Assembly (NCBI GenBank): GCA_003566335.1
Contig: PXDR01000156.1
Span: 1 to 15,311, forward strand
Reading direction: 5' to 3'
DNA: 15,311 bases
Source of the DNA: Cyanobacteria bacterium T3Sed10_344R1
Lineage (GTDB): Bacteria; Cyanobacteriota; Cyanobacteriia; Phormidesmidales; Phormidesmidaceae
In this document: positions 1-6,775 of the stretch, piece after piece
How positions within the stretch are numbered: position 1 is the stretch's first letter
How the letters are laid out: every line of letters begins with the position of its first letter
The notes under the pieces: model-generated
The model's input: only the letters and a program-made list of their open reading frames with translations
Databases searched by the model: none
Told to the model about the DNA's origin: nothing
Position numbers and translations under genes: made by a program

Positions 1-1
1 A

Positions 2-181
2 GTTAACGAACTTCGCAGGATGCTGCGAGAGTACATGCTGCTTCAGCGTCAGGCGTTCCCTTATCTGCCGTCAGCCTATGGCCAGTCCCAAACTGGGATC
101 GGGGGCTACTTTGAAGACCTCGATGATGATGGGGATGAAGAGAGCGATAGCAGTTGGTGGACGGATGATGATGAAGAGTAG
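2..181 (+). CDS. C-terminal fragment of an unrecognised protein with an acidic tail
   Basis: The frame is open from the left edge to a TAG at 179-181 and encodes 59 residues, so the gene begins outside the window. The visible part starts with a basic, probably helical stretch (LRRMLREYMLLQRQ), continues through FPYLPSAYGQ, and ends in a strongly acidic tail (EDLDDDGDEE, then DDDEE at the very end) with two adjacent tryptophans. I do not recognise the family. Reality is supported by the well-formed terminator 30 bases after the stop. A short ORF starting at the ATG at 20 is possible, but the frame is open upstream and nothing suggests an internal start. Confidence 0.6.
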   Translation, partial: VNELRRMLREYMLLQRQAFPYLPSAYGQSQTGIGGYFEDLDDDGDEESDSSWWTDDDEE

Positions 182-210
182 GGGCTAGTTCGACACCGCT
201 GAATCGTTCT

Positions 211-243
211 GGGGCAAGGGCTTGATGCTCTTGCCCCTTTTTT
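211..243 (+). terminator. Rho-independent terminator of the left-edge gene
   Basis: An 11-bp GC-rich stem (211-221 with 227-237, one G-U pair) closes a five-base TTGAT loop and is followed directly by six T residues. The T-run lies only on the plus-strand side, so it terminates the gene ending at 181 rather than the minus-strand transposase remnant. Confidence 0.88.
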
Positions 244-279
244 GTGGGTCTATGCTTCATGGGGCTGTCTAGCTAAGTC

Positions 280-852
280 TCACTCGACCTCTGGAATGTC
301 ACCGTCAGCACTACAGATCAGGTTGAGCAAAAACTGCTTTAAGTCGGGTCGATGGTCTCTCGAATACCCCTGACAAATCTCAATCGCCTGGGGGGCTGTG
401 GCCTCCTCCTCCCCCTCCCCCACTACTTCAGACCTGTTGACCGGGGGGTACTCTCCGTCTAGACCAAAGGAGGTCGAGTCCAGATGGCAGTGGGAGACAC
501 TGACCCCAAACCGTTGCACTGCCTGCATCGCCACGTTGAAGAAGAATAGGGTGGTCCCAAACTCAAAGAGCTGATCTAGAACCCGACCCAGGCGGTCATC
601 GTTGAGATGGGCTGCTGTGATACCTGGCCCCAGCAGGTGTTCTACCGGTTTGCCCTCGAAAAACTCGCTGAACAGGTACAGCGGTGCACTGACAAATCCC
701 AAACCGTTGAGAATCATCGCTTTGAGCACTTGCCCTGGACTGATGTGGTTCAGGCTATGACGCCCTAGTAGGTCGCCGGTCAGCTCTACCAGGCCGATTT
801 CATCCACCAGCCCTGCGACCAGGCCCAAGTGATCTAGGTTCTCGATTTTCAA
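280..852 (-). pseudogene. 3'-truncated IS1634-type transposase (DUF4277 N-terminal domain)
   Basis: The 190 residues match the N-terminal part of cyanobacterial IS1634-like transposases (DUF4277 family): LDHLGLVAGLVDEIGLVE at the start, LKAMILNGLGFVSAPLYLF, then LNDDRLGRVLDQLFEFG, the HLDSTSFGLDGEYP segment that carries the first catalytic aspartate, and GYSRDHRPDLKQFLLNLI. Intact members are roughly 500-570 residues. Here the reading frame stops after DGDIP followed by EVE, just where the family continues into the rest of the DDE catalytic core, so two-thirds of the enzyme is missing. No continuation is visible in any frame between the stop and the left edge, so this looks like a deletion rather than a frameshift. 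It cannot transpose by itself. The DUF4277 part is intact, without internal stops, so a stable short protein is conceivable. Confidence 0.82.
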
Positions 853-930
853 GGCACACCTCTAATCCTTGCCCTGAGCTTATCTCAGCCTCCCTAATTA
901 TTCCTTTTGTCAACCTGCGGAATGTCGGGT
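280..930 (-). mobile_element. Remnant of an IS1634-like insertion sequence
   Basis: The remnant consists of the truncated transposase plus about 78 bases in front of its ATG. A candidate outer end is the 20-base motif at 911-930, read on the minus strand as ACCCGACATTCCGCAGGTTG. No inverted copy exists to the left of 280, so the distal end is lost and the boundary is inferred, not proven. I see no target-site duplication. Confidence 0.4.
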
Positions 931-946
931 AGAAAGGGGACTCTTT

Positions 947-1013
947 TTGGCAAGAAGCTTAAATAATCGTTAGATTATATTAAGTTCACAAAAGTAAACC
1001 AAAAGTAATCTAA
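947..1013 (+). promoter_or_regulatory. AT-rich promoter/operator region of the cytochrome b-like gene
   Basis: A possible promoter is TTGGCA (947-952) and TAGATT (971-976) with an 18-base spacer. Overlapping it is an inverted repeat TTAGATTA (970-977) / TAATCTAA (1006-1013). Between the arms are two direct copies of AAAAGTAA at 990-997 and 1001-1008, spaced 11 bases apart, about one helical turn, as expected for a dimeric response regulator. On the other strand the copies read TTACTTTT, only loosely like the cyanobacterial HLR1 element (TTACA repeats 10 apart). The repeats are directly visible; promoter and operator roles are inferred. Confidence 0.35.
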
Positions 1014-1046
1014 ATCCTCGCTCCTCCTCATCTTCAGCTTCCTACT

Positions 1047-1769
1047 ATGCAACTCTCTACCTCTCGCCCCATCTTGCAGCGAACGGCCACGATCATGGCG
1101 GTGGCGATTGTCACGTTATGTTTGCTGGCCGCGATCACCGGTTTTTTGCTGGCGTTCTACTATGAACCAACGGCTGGGGGTGCCCATGATTCCTTAGAAA
1201 TGATCTCTAGCCAGATCCCGGCGGGGAATTTAATCCTCAGCCTGCACAACCGTGCCGGAAATCTGGTGATTTTGCTGGCTTTGATTCAGCTTGTGGTGAT
1301 GTTCTTAGGCAGGCAATTCAAGGCTAGCTGGCTGACGGGCTGGTTTAGCGGTATTTTTCTGGCTCTGGCGGTGATTGGCCTGAGCTGGACAGCGATTCCG
1401 TTGGATTGGGATCAGACGGGCTTCTGGCGCTTTAAGGTTGAGCTGAGCATTATTGAGTCGATTCCCCTGGCAGGCGGCACGATTCGCCAGGTTCTGACCG
1501 GTGGCGGTGGCATCAACAGCACCACGCTGCAGCACATGTACAGCTTGCACAGCTATGTGGCTGCGATCGCAGCCCTCTTACTCGCCGTGGTTCACCTCAC
1601 CAGCTTGATTTTGCAAGAGAACACCTGGGCCTCTCAGCGGTTGCGCCAAGCTTGGGCTGCGTTGCGTCAGCCCCGTCCCAAGTCGGTTAAAGCCGCCGAG
1701 CGTTCGACCGTGGGGAATGGGGGCGCAGTCACCCCCCTAGCCGTTAAACAGCAAGAAGCTGACCTCTAG
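1047..1769 (+). CDS. Cytochrome b6-like membrane protein (cytochrome b N-terminal domain), one heme ligand replaced
   Basis: This 240-residue protein aligns by eye with the four-helix heme-binding N-terminal half of cytochrome b / b6. Helix A carries TGFLLAFYYEPT (31-42, compare TGFALTFYY in b6), helix B HNRAGN (67-72), helix C follows at about 100-115, and helix D has YSLHSYV (165-171). The family binds two b hemes between helices B and D through two His pairs. H67 and H168 supply one pair. On the other side H183 is present at the normal 15-residue spacing from H168, but the partner expected 14 residues after H67 is Q81. The n-side heme may be lost or ligated differently. The tail after 190 is basic and soluble. 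No Rieske, subunit IV or cytochrome c gene lies nearby, so it is not part of a visible bc operon. There is no clear Shine-Dalgarno; a second ATG at 1095 would cut off 16 residues. Confidence 0.8.
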   Translation: MQLSTSRPILQRTATIMAVAIVTLCLLAAITGFLLAFYYEPTAGGAHDSLEMISSQIPAGNLILSLHNRAGNLVILLALIQLVVMFLGRQFKASWLTGWFSGIFLALAVIGLSWTAIPLDWDQTGFWRFKVELSIIESIPLAGGTIRQVLTGGGGINSTTLQHMYSLHSYVAAIAALLLAVVHLTSLILQENTWASQRLRQAWAALRQPRPKSVKAAERSTVGNGGAVTPLAVKQQEADL

Positions 1770-1877
1770 AGCCACTAGGCGCTGAGAGGGTAAGCGAGTA
1801 GCGACGAGCTTCTGGCAAGGGAGTTGAGCAGGCGTAGAAGTCTGATCTCAATCTGAAATTAGGATCTCTAATCAAAG

Positions 1878-1903
1878 GGTCACCCAGGCGGGTGGCCTTT
1901 TTT
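1878..1903 (+). terminator. Rho-independent terminator after the cytochrome b-like gene
   Basis: An 8-bp stem (1878-1885 GGTCACCC with 1890-1897 GGGTGGCC, one G-U pair) with an AGGC tetraloop is followed by six T residues. It sits about 110 bases after the stop of the cytochrome b-like gene and separates it from the gene at 1994. Confidence 0.85.
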
Positions 1904-1915
1904 GTTGGGCGCTAT

Positions 1916-1948
1916 GATCGCCTTTGACGAGGGATCGCCTTTGACGAG
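1916..1948. repeat. Tandem 16-base direct repeat upstream of the 1994 gene
   Basis: The sequence GATCGCCTTTGACGAG occurs at 1916-1931 and again, identical, at 1933-1948, giving a 17-base period. It lies between the terminator and the start codon at 1994, so it is in the 5' region of that gene. It may be a recent slippage duplication or a double operator. Confidence 0.7.
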
Positions 1949-1993
1949 AGAGAGGAGCCCAGACAAGCTGCCAGCCGATAGCCATCGTTATTT

Positions 1994-2380
1994 ATGACTC
2001 AATCGCCCAAAATTGTTCACCTCGACCTCCTAGACACCGACTATGCCAAGCTGGCTGCCGGGGAAAGCTTTCCAGTTGAGCGGCGGCAGCGTCTGGCGGC
2101 GGAAGACTATGATCGCCACGACTTTGAGCGCCTGGGCAAACAGGTGGCCCGCTACCGCTATGACGATTTAGATGTGCAGGGACGGGACGATATTCTTTGC
2201 TCAATTGGGGCACGGGCCGATTTGTTTAGCCGCACTGATATGGAAGCGTTTGACGATCGGCTGCGCCACACGGGCCGGTTTTACCTCACCCGAGGGGAGC
2301 GACAGCAGGTGATTAACTGGCTGGCGGACGAGTTAGACGTGGCCCTACCCCTACCGAACAGCCCTGACGCTGCGGACTAA
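1994..2380 (+). CDS. Conserved-looking hypothetical protein, 128 residues
   Basis: I do not recognise this family. The product is soluble, rich in Asp and Arg, with no signal peptide or membrane segment. It has a short strand-like start (KIVHLDLLD), a charged helical middle (RRQRLAAEDYDRHDFERLG), and a C-terminal helix-rich stretch (RGERQQVINWLADELDVALP). A single cysteine is present (SIGAR preceded by ILC), so a metal site is unlikely. It is bounded upstream by a terminator and a tandem repeat and lies 131 bases before the GH57 gene on the same strand. That gap has no terminator, so co-transcription with the hydrolase is possible. Codon use resembles the neighbours, which supports a real gene. 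Confidence 0.65.
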   Translation: MTQSPKIVHLDLLDTDYAKLAAGESFPVERRQRLAAEDYDRHDFERLGKQVARYRYDDLDVQGRDDILCSIGARADLFSRTDMEAFDDRLRHTGRFYLTRGERQQVINWLADELDVALPLPNSPDAAD

Positions 2381-2511
2381 GGTCGGCCTCTTGGACAAGG
2401 GGCTGACCCTCGGCGAGAAACTTCAAGACAGTGCGACACTGGATAGAAGATGGCGGTGGCTAAGGCTGCGATCGCCGTTCTGCTGATGCTCCTCTCTTTA
2501 ACAAACGTCCT

Positions 2512-3990
2512 ATGTCCGTTGTTGCCCCTGCTGTTGCCCTGCCACCCCTGGTAGAAGGCTTGCCGAATATCTGTGGTTGGGAGGCTGAGATTGCGGCAGC
2601 AACGGCTGGCGGTGATCCGATGGCGTTGCCCTACACCAACCTGACTCTAGGAGATATCCAGGCTGGGTTTGCGATCGCACTGCACATGCACCAACCCACC
2701 ATCCCCGCCGGGGCCACCGGGCAGCTAATCGGCAACCTGCAGCATATGTTTGAGCACCCCTATGACGGGGACAACCACAATGCCGGGCCGTTTGCCTACT
2801 GCTACGCCCGCATGGGGGACTTCATTCCTGAACTGGTGGGTCAGGGCTGCAACCCTCGGGTCATGCTGGACTACTCTGGCACCCTGCTGTGGAGCCTGCA
2901 GCAAATGAACCGCCAGGACATTCTCGATAAACTGCGGCTGATTACCTGCGATCGCACCTACTGGCCCCACGTCGAATGGCTTGGCACCCTGTGGGGTCAT
3001 GCTGTCATCCCCTCCACGCCGATCCCTGACCTGATTCTGCATATCCGAGCCTGGCAGCACCACTTCGCTGCCCTGTTCGGCCTCGAAGCCCTCAGCCGAG
3101 TCAAGGGCTTTTCGCCCCCCGAAATGCACCTGCCCAACCACCCCGACAGCCTCTACGCCCTAGTCAGCGCCCTGAACGCCTGCGGCTACCGCTGGCTGAT
3201 GGTTCAAGAGCACACCGTCGAAACCCTCAGCGGCGGCCCGATTGAACACAAACATTTGCCCCACCGCCTTGTCGCCCGCAACAGCAAGGGCGAAACCGCC
3301 TCGATCCTGGCCCTGATTAAAACCCAGGGGTCAGACACCAAGCTCGTGGCTCAGATGCAGCCCTATGCCGAGGCCAAAACTCTGCAACCGACCTCCCTGG
3401 GGCCAGTCACCGTTCCGCCCCTGGTGAGCCAAATTGCCGATGGCGAGAACGGCGGCGTGATGATGAACGAATTCCCCGGCATGTTCAAGCGCTGTACCCA
3501 TGAGATCGCCCAGACCAGCGGCAGCAAAGCGGGCGTCGTCGCCTGCAACGGGACGGAATATCTCGAACTCCTAGCCGCCGCAGGCTGCGCTGAAGCCGAC
3601 TATCCCCCCTGTCAGGCAGTGGGGCAGCAGCAACTGTGGACAGCCCTGGAGCAATCGGGCTCTGAAGATGTCGAAAGTGCGATCGCAGCCCTGCAAGCCC
3701 AAGATCCCAGCTTCACCATGGCCGGAGCCTCTTGGACAAACGATCGCAGTTGGGTCGAGGGCTACACCAACGTACTTCAACCCCTGCAGCGGCTGAGCGC
3801 TCAGTTCCACCAAATGACCGGTTCCCTCAGCGCCCCCGACCTAACCCGCCAACACCGCTACCGCAACGCCCTGCTGCATAACCTGCTGCTGCAAACCAGC
3901 TGCTTCCGCTACTGGGGCCAAGGCACCTGGACAGACTACGCCCGAGAAATCTATCGCCGGGGCCAAGCGATTCTGACGGCTGACTTCTAG
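2512..3990 (+). CDS. Glycoside hydrolase family 57 protein (alpha-glucan-acting, cyanobacterial type)
   Basis: The 492-residue product has the hallmarks of GH57: motif I HMHQP at 58-62, GHAVIPSTP at 162-170 and GFSPPEMHLP at 199-208, where E204 is the best candidate for the retaining nucleophile. Further on come a conserved-looking TQGSDTKLVAQMQPY stretch and a C-terminal NALLHNLLLQTSCFRYWGQG block typical of long cyanobacterial members. GH57 enzymes cut or rearrange alpha-1,4 or alpha-1,6 glucans (amylases, pullulanases, branching enzymes), so glycogen metabolism in the cytosol is a reasonable inference. No signal peptide is seen. The acid/base aspartate was not identified with confidence; WTNDRSW near 408-414 is one candidate region. 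The first 45 residues before the barrel are not recognisable. Exact substrate specificity cannot be read from sequence. Confidence 0.9.
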   Translation: MSVVAPAVALPPLVEGLPNICGWEAEIAAATAGGDPMALPYTNLTLGDIQAGFAIALHMHQPTIPAGATGQLIGNLQHMFEHPYDGDNHNAGPFAYCYARMGDFIPELVGQGCNPRVMLDYSGTLLWSLQQMNRQDILDKLRLITCDRTYWPHVEWLGTLWGHAVIPSTPIPDLILHIRAWQHHFAALFGLEALSRVKGFSPPEMHLPNHPDSLYALVSALNACGYRWLMVQEHTVETLSGGPIEHKHLPHRLVARNSKGETASILALIKTQGSDTKLVAQMQPYAEAKTLQPTSLGPVTVPPLVSQIADGENGGVMMNEFPGMFKRCTHEIAQTSGSKAGVVACNGTEYLELLAAAGCAEADYPPCQAVGQQQLWTALEQSGSEDVESAIAALQAQDPSFTMAGASWTNDRSWVEGYTNVLQPLQRLSAQFHQMTGSLSAPDLTRQHRYRNALLHNLLLQTSCFRYWGQGTWTDYAREIYRRGQAILTADF

Positions 3991-4131
3991 CGGCTGCGGA
4001 TCAAGTCTGCGTATGTATCGCTTATTGACCAAATTGCTTAAAGAGGGATCAGGTTTAAAAAAATGCGGTACTTTTGGCGTAATGCGGCTTTCCTGATAGG
4101 ATTTCAGGCATCTTAAGGCATAGCCTGGGCC

Positions 4132-4137
4132 TAAAAT
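4132..4137 (+). promoter_or_regulatory. Possible -10 box of the 4182 gene
   Basis: TAAAAT lies 45 bases before the TTG start in an otherwise unremarkable 190-base gap after the GH57 gene. No convincing -35 hexamer is found at the right distance, so this is a weak call. Confidence 0.2.
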
Positions 4138-4146
4138 AGACCGCTA

Positions 4147-4185
4147 ATGCCATTGTCAACCAGTCGATACGGGGTGTTCCGTTGA
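4147..4185 (+). other. Possible 12-residue leader ORF overlapping the TTG start
   Basis: An ATG at 4147 opens a 12-codon frame (MPLSTSRYGVFR) whose TGA at 4183-4185 overlaps the TTG at 4182-4184. Such an overlap could couple translation to the rare start codon, but no ribosome binding site is evident and chance is possible. Confidence 0.2.
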
Positions 4186-5195
4186 GCAAACAGTCATCTG
4201 CAAAAGCCGCCACCACCGTCATCGTCCTGGCTGGGATTGCCCTGGCGGTTATCACCCTTTTATTCTTTCTCCTGTTCAGCGTCCCCGCTGGCGATGAGGG
4301 TCGCCCGGATTGGTTCCTAGTCGGCATCAATGTGCTAGAACTCCTCGCCTTCCTGGGGGCCACAGTGCTTTGCTTCCGCAACTGGCAAAGCAGCCAAATT
4401 GTCAGCGGTCGCAATGTCTGGCTATCCATGGGCCTGGGAATGCTTTCTTATTCCATGGGCAACGTGCTGTTTTTCCTCTGGGGCACCGTCTGGGCGCTAG
4501 ACCCGGCAGTTTCCCTCGGCGATATTTTTTATCTGCTGAGCTATATCTTCATTGGCCTTGGCATGTTGCAGGCTGTGCTGCCCCGCCGTCTCAACTTAGA
4601 ACTCAAACAATGGGCGCTGATTGTCGCGATTAGCCTAATCGGGATCGGTCTGGCCTATGTGCTCAACTATCGCCTTGCCCCCCAAGTGGTTCAAGACGCC
4701 CAAGTTGATGCCCCGCCCGCCATCGAAGAAACTGTGCCCATGCCAGACGCTGCATCCCCCGAGGGTGAGGCTCCTGCTGCAGAAGCTCCCCCAGAACTTC
4801 CCCCGCCCCCAGAACCCGTCGAAGCCACGGAAGCAGAGAGTAGCGCCCCGGCACTTGTGCTACAGCTCGATAATATGCTGCAACCCTTTGAGGGCATCGC
4901 GGCACTGCTCTACGTGATTGGCGACTGCATCCTCGTTGCCCTAGCCACGACCCTGCTGGTGGCCTTCTGGGGCGGGCGGTTCTCCCAATCCTGGAAGCTG
5001 ATTGCGGCGGCGGCCTTTAGCCTGTACATCGCCGATATGTTCTTTGCCTACAGTGTGTCTGCAGGGATATATGAAGAAGGGGCGCTGTGGGAAGTGTTCT
5101 GGACGTTCTCTGCTGTGCTGTTTGGCATTGGTGCTGCGATCGAATATGAAGTGTCTACCCGCTCCCGTCGGGGAGCCCGTCGCCGCAGAGCTTAG
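4182..5195 (+). CDS. Eight-helix integral membrane protein with Pro/Glu-rich loop, sensor-module-like
   Basis: The 337-residue protein has about eight hydrophobic segments, near residues 12-32, 45-65, 80-100, 113-132, 143-162, 238-262, 270-290 and 303-321. Segments five and six are split by a roughly 65-residue hydrophilic loop (165-230) rich in Pro, Glu and Ala, and the protein ends in an arginine cluster (RRGARRRRA) that likely faces the cytoplasm. Phrases such as SLGDIFYLLSY and the alternating motif around ADMFFAY recall multi-helix sensory membrane modules found in front of cyanobacterial GGDEF or kinase domains, but no output domain follows. That resemblance is an impression, not an identification. 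The start is TTG: the frame has a stop at 4137, no ATG or GTG lies between, and the next helix begins at residue 12. The HTH gene follows after 51 bases. Confidence 0.78.
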   Translation: MSKQSSAKAATTVIVLAGIALAVITLLFFLLFSVPAGDEGRPDWFLVGINVLELLAFLGATVLCFRNWQSSQIVSGRNVWLSMGLGMLSYSMGNVLFFLWGTVWALDPAVSLGDIFYLLSYIFIGLGMLQAVLPRRLNLELKQWALIVAISLIGIGLAYVLNYRLAPQVVQDAQVDAPPAIEETVPMPDAASPEGEAPAAEAPPELPPPPEPVEATEAESSAPALVLQLDNMLQPFEGIAALLYVIGDCILVALATTLLVAFWGGRFSQSWKLIAAAAFSLYIADMFFAYSVSAGIYEEGALWEVFWTFSAVLFGIGAAIEYEVSTRSRRGARRRRA

Positions 5196-5246
5196 CGGTA
5201 GCGGTAGTATAGATAGGCTGACACCAGGAAAATCAAAGCAGGCAGC

Positions 5247-6362
5247 ATGGCCCCGAGTAAACTGTCCGATGCGGACAAGCGTGCGGTAATTGACCTTTAC
5301 CGGCAGCCCGGTGAAACCACCTCCACTATTGGGGATCGGTTTGGCGTGAGCAACAGCACTATTTCACGGGTGCTGAAAACTAGCTTGCCCGCTGACGAGT
5401 ACAGCCAATTAATTCAGCAAAAGCGCTCGGGTAACGAAACCGCTCCAGCGGAGGCAGTGGCGGAGTCTGAACCAGCGCCTGCCGTAACTGAGTCTACGGC
5501 GGCGGAGTCTGCCGTAACTGAAATAGCAAATGAAGCGACCGAGCAACCGGTGGAGTCGCCGCCAGCCCCCGTCAAAGCCCCACCAAAGACGCGGGCCACT
5601 AAAGCACGAGCCGCTAAGGCCGAAGCTGACAAAGCTGAAGCTGGCAAAGCCGAAGCCGATGATCCGCCAACGTTGGACAACCTTGACCTCGACCAACTCA
5701 AGCTTGACGACATTGAGCTTGACGACCAAGAAGAACTGGACTTGGACATTGGCGATTTAGATATTTCTCGCAACCTACCTGACCGCAGCGACAATGCTCA
5801 GGATGCTGCTGAGTCCCAGCCCAGTGGCGCGAAGCCACCGCCCAAGCTGAAGTCAAAGTCTGCCCTCGACGAAGATGATGAAGAGGCCGATGACGACAGC
5901 GACGACGAGGACACAGAGGACGAAGACTACGATGGCGTTGTCCTCGGCGATGACGACTACGACGAAGATGATGACGATGAGGACGAAGACGACGACCTTG
6001 GCGGTGATGACGATGCTCCGTCCTCCCCAGCAATTCCTAAAGAAGCCTGGGTGCAAATTCTGCCCCTGACCTCGTCAGTGTTGCCCCACGGCACCTGCTA
6101 TATCGTGGTCGATCGCGGCACCGAGTTAGTCGCGCCGCCCCTGAAGGAGTTCAGCGATTTGGGGCAGATTCCCCAGGCCGAAATGGACGAAAAGACCCTG
6201 CCGGTTTTCGACAATCAGCGAGTGGCAAAACGCTACATTCGCGGCAATCAGCGGGTGATCAAGGTGCCCAATGGCATGGTGCTGCAAACCACTAGCCCCT
6301 ATCTGTCGGCGAAGGGCATCACCCGGCTGCTGATTTCTGGGCAAGTGTACTCTCTGGTGTAG
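5247..6362 (+). CDS. Helix-turn-helix protein with highly acidic linker and distinct C-terminal domain
   Basis: Three parts are visible in 371 residues. Residues 1-46 form a helix-turn-helix of the resolvase/transposase type: SDADKRAVIDLYRQ, then TIGDRFGVSNSTISRVLK, in which the second part is a textbook recognition helix. Residues 62-265 are low-complexity: Ala/Glu/Pro, three KAEA(D/G) units at 124-138, then LDLDQLKLDDIELDD-type repeats, then an almost pure Asp/Glu block at 208-256. Residues 265-371 are a normal folded-looking domain (AWVQILPLTSSVLPHGTCYI, VAKRYIRGNQRVIKVPNG, ITRLLISGQVYSLV). No transposase catalytic domain follows the HTH, so a DNA-binding regulator or chromosome-associated protein is the likely role. 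A weak GCAGG precedes the ATG. The gene is 51 bases after the membrane protein and may share its transcript. I know of no named function for this arrangement. Confidence 0.85.
   Translation: MAPSKLSDADKRAVIDLYRQPGETTSTIGDRFGVSNSTISRVLKTSLPADEYSQLIQQKRSGNETAPAEAVAESEPAPAVTESTAAESAVTEIANEATEQPVESPPAPVKAPPKTRATKARAAKAEADKAEAGKAEADDPPTLDNLDLDQLKLDDIELDDQEELDLDIGDLDISRNLPDRSDNAQDAAESQPSGAKPPPKLKSKSALDEDDEEADDDSDDEDTEDEDYDGVVLGDDDYDEDDDDEDEDDDLGGDDDAPSSPAIPKEAWVQILPLTSSVLPHGTCYIVVDRGTELVAPPLKEFSDLGQIPQAEMDEKTLPVFDNQRVAKRYIRGNQRVIKVPNGMVLQTTSPYLSAKGITRLLISGQVYSLV
5616..5660 (+). repeat. Three tandem 15-base units encoding KAEA(D/G)
   Basis: Three consecutive 15-base units encode Lys-Ala-Glu-Ala-Asp, Lys-Ala-Glu-Ala-Gly and Lys-Ala-Glu-Ala-Asp in frame inside the HTH protein. 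Third positions differ between copies, so the protein repeat is maintained or older than a simple slippage event. Confidence 0.7.
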
Positions 6363-6389
6363 GAATTGCCTGCGGTAGAGGGTTCTGTC

Positions 6390-6421
6390 CCCCAGCCCAG
6401 GGCTGCGGCCTGTTGCTGGGG
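6390..6421 (+). terminator. Hairpin without T-run after the HTH gene
   Basis: CCCCAGC (6390-6396) pairs with GCTGGGG (6415-6421), and inside it CAGG (6398-6401) pairs with CCTG (6409-6412). There is no run of T afterwards, so it is a weak terminator, an RNA-stabilising 3' hairpin or a leader structure for the next gene. Confidence 0.45.
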
Positions 6422-6461
6422 TTGAGTCTGATAAATTCAAGTTCTGAGTTAGTTTCTGGTT

Positions 6462-6710
6462 ATGAAGCGTAAGTTGACCTGGTACATCACGGCCCAAGCT
6501 GGGGTGCTGCTGTTTCCGTTTGGCCTTTGTTTGTTTGGGGATGCCGTTGCCCGTCGGATTGCCGGAGAGCCGTGGTTTTGGCCAGGAACCCTCAGTCTGG
6601 TGGTGATCAATGCCGGAATTGGCTTAATGATTGAAAGCGGCTTGATTGGTGGCTTTCCCCATAATCCCCAAAGCCCAGAGAGCGCAGACGCCGCCAGTAA
6701 AGACGGGTAG
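6462..6710 (+). CDS. Small two-helix membrane protein, unrecognised
   Basis: The 82-residue product starts MKRKLTWYI and has two hydrophobic segments at about 7-29 and 41-63, joined by the short polar loop GDAVARRIAGEPWFWPG, with a hydrophilic Ser/Ala/Asp-rich C-terminus. The positive N-terminus suggests both termini are cytoplasmic. I do not recognise a family. It follows the HTH gene by 99 bases, which contain a hairpin without T-run, so it may be read-through from that operon. The composition of a clean helical hairpin and codon use like the neighbours support a real gene; no good ribosome binding site is visible. Confidence 0.65.
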   Translation: MKRKLTWYITAQAGVLLFPFGLCLFGDAVARRIAGEPWFWPGTLSLVVINAGIGLMIESGLIGGFPHNPQSPESADAASKDG

Positions 6711-6775
6711 CTTCTGCTGACCTGGTGAATTTTCCGTCTAGCTAGGGCGGGGAACGGAACTCCCAGCCGCAAACG

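Noticed and set aside
4657..4917. Open frames on both strands across the Pro/Glu-rich loop of the membrane protein
   Set aside because: They result from biased GC-rich codons of a real coding sequence; their translations are low-complexity without family features.
5867..6016. Repetitive DNA resembling a satellite or CRISPR-like repeat
   Set aside because: It is in-frame Asp/Glu codon repetition, with no constant repeat unit or unique spacers.
5409..6056. Several open frames opposite or shifted to the acidic block of the HTH protein
   Set aside because: Repeated GAY/GAR codons read in other frames give valine-, arginine- or threonine-rich artefacts.
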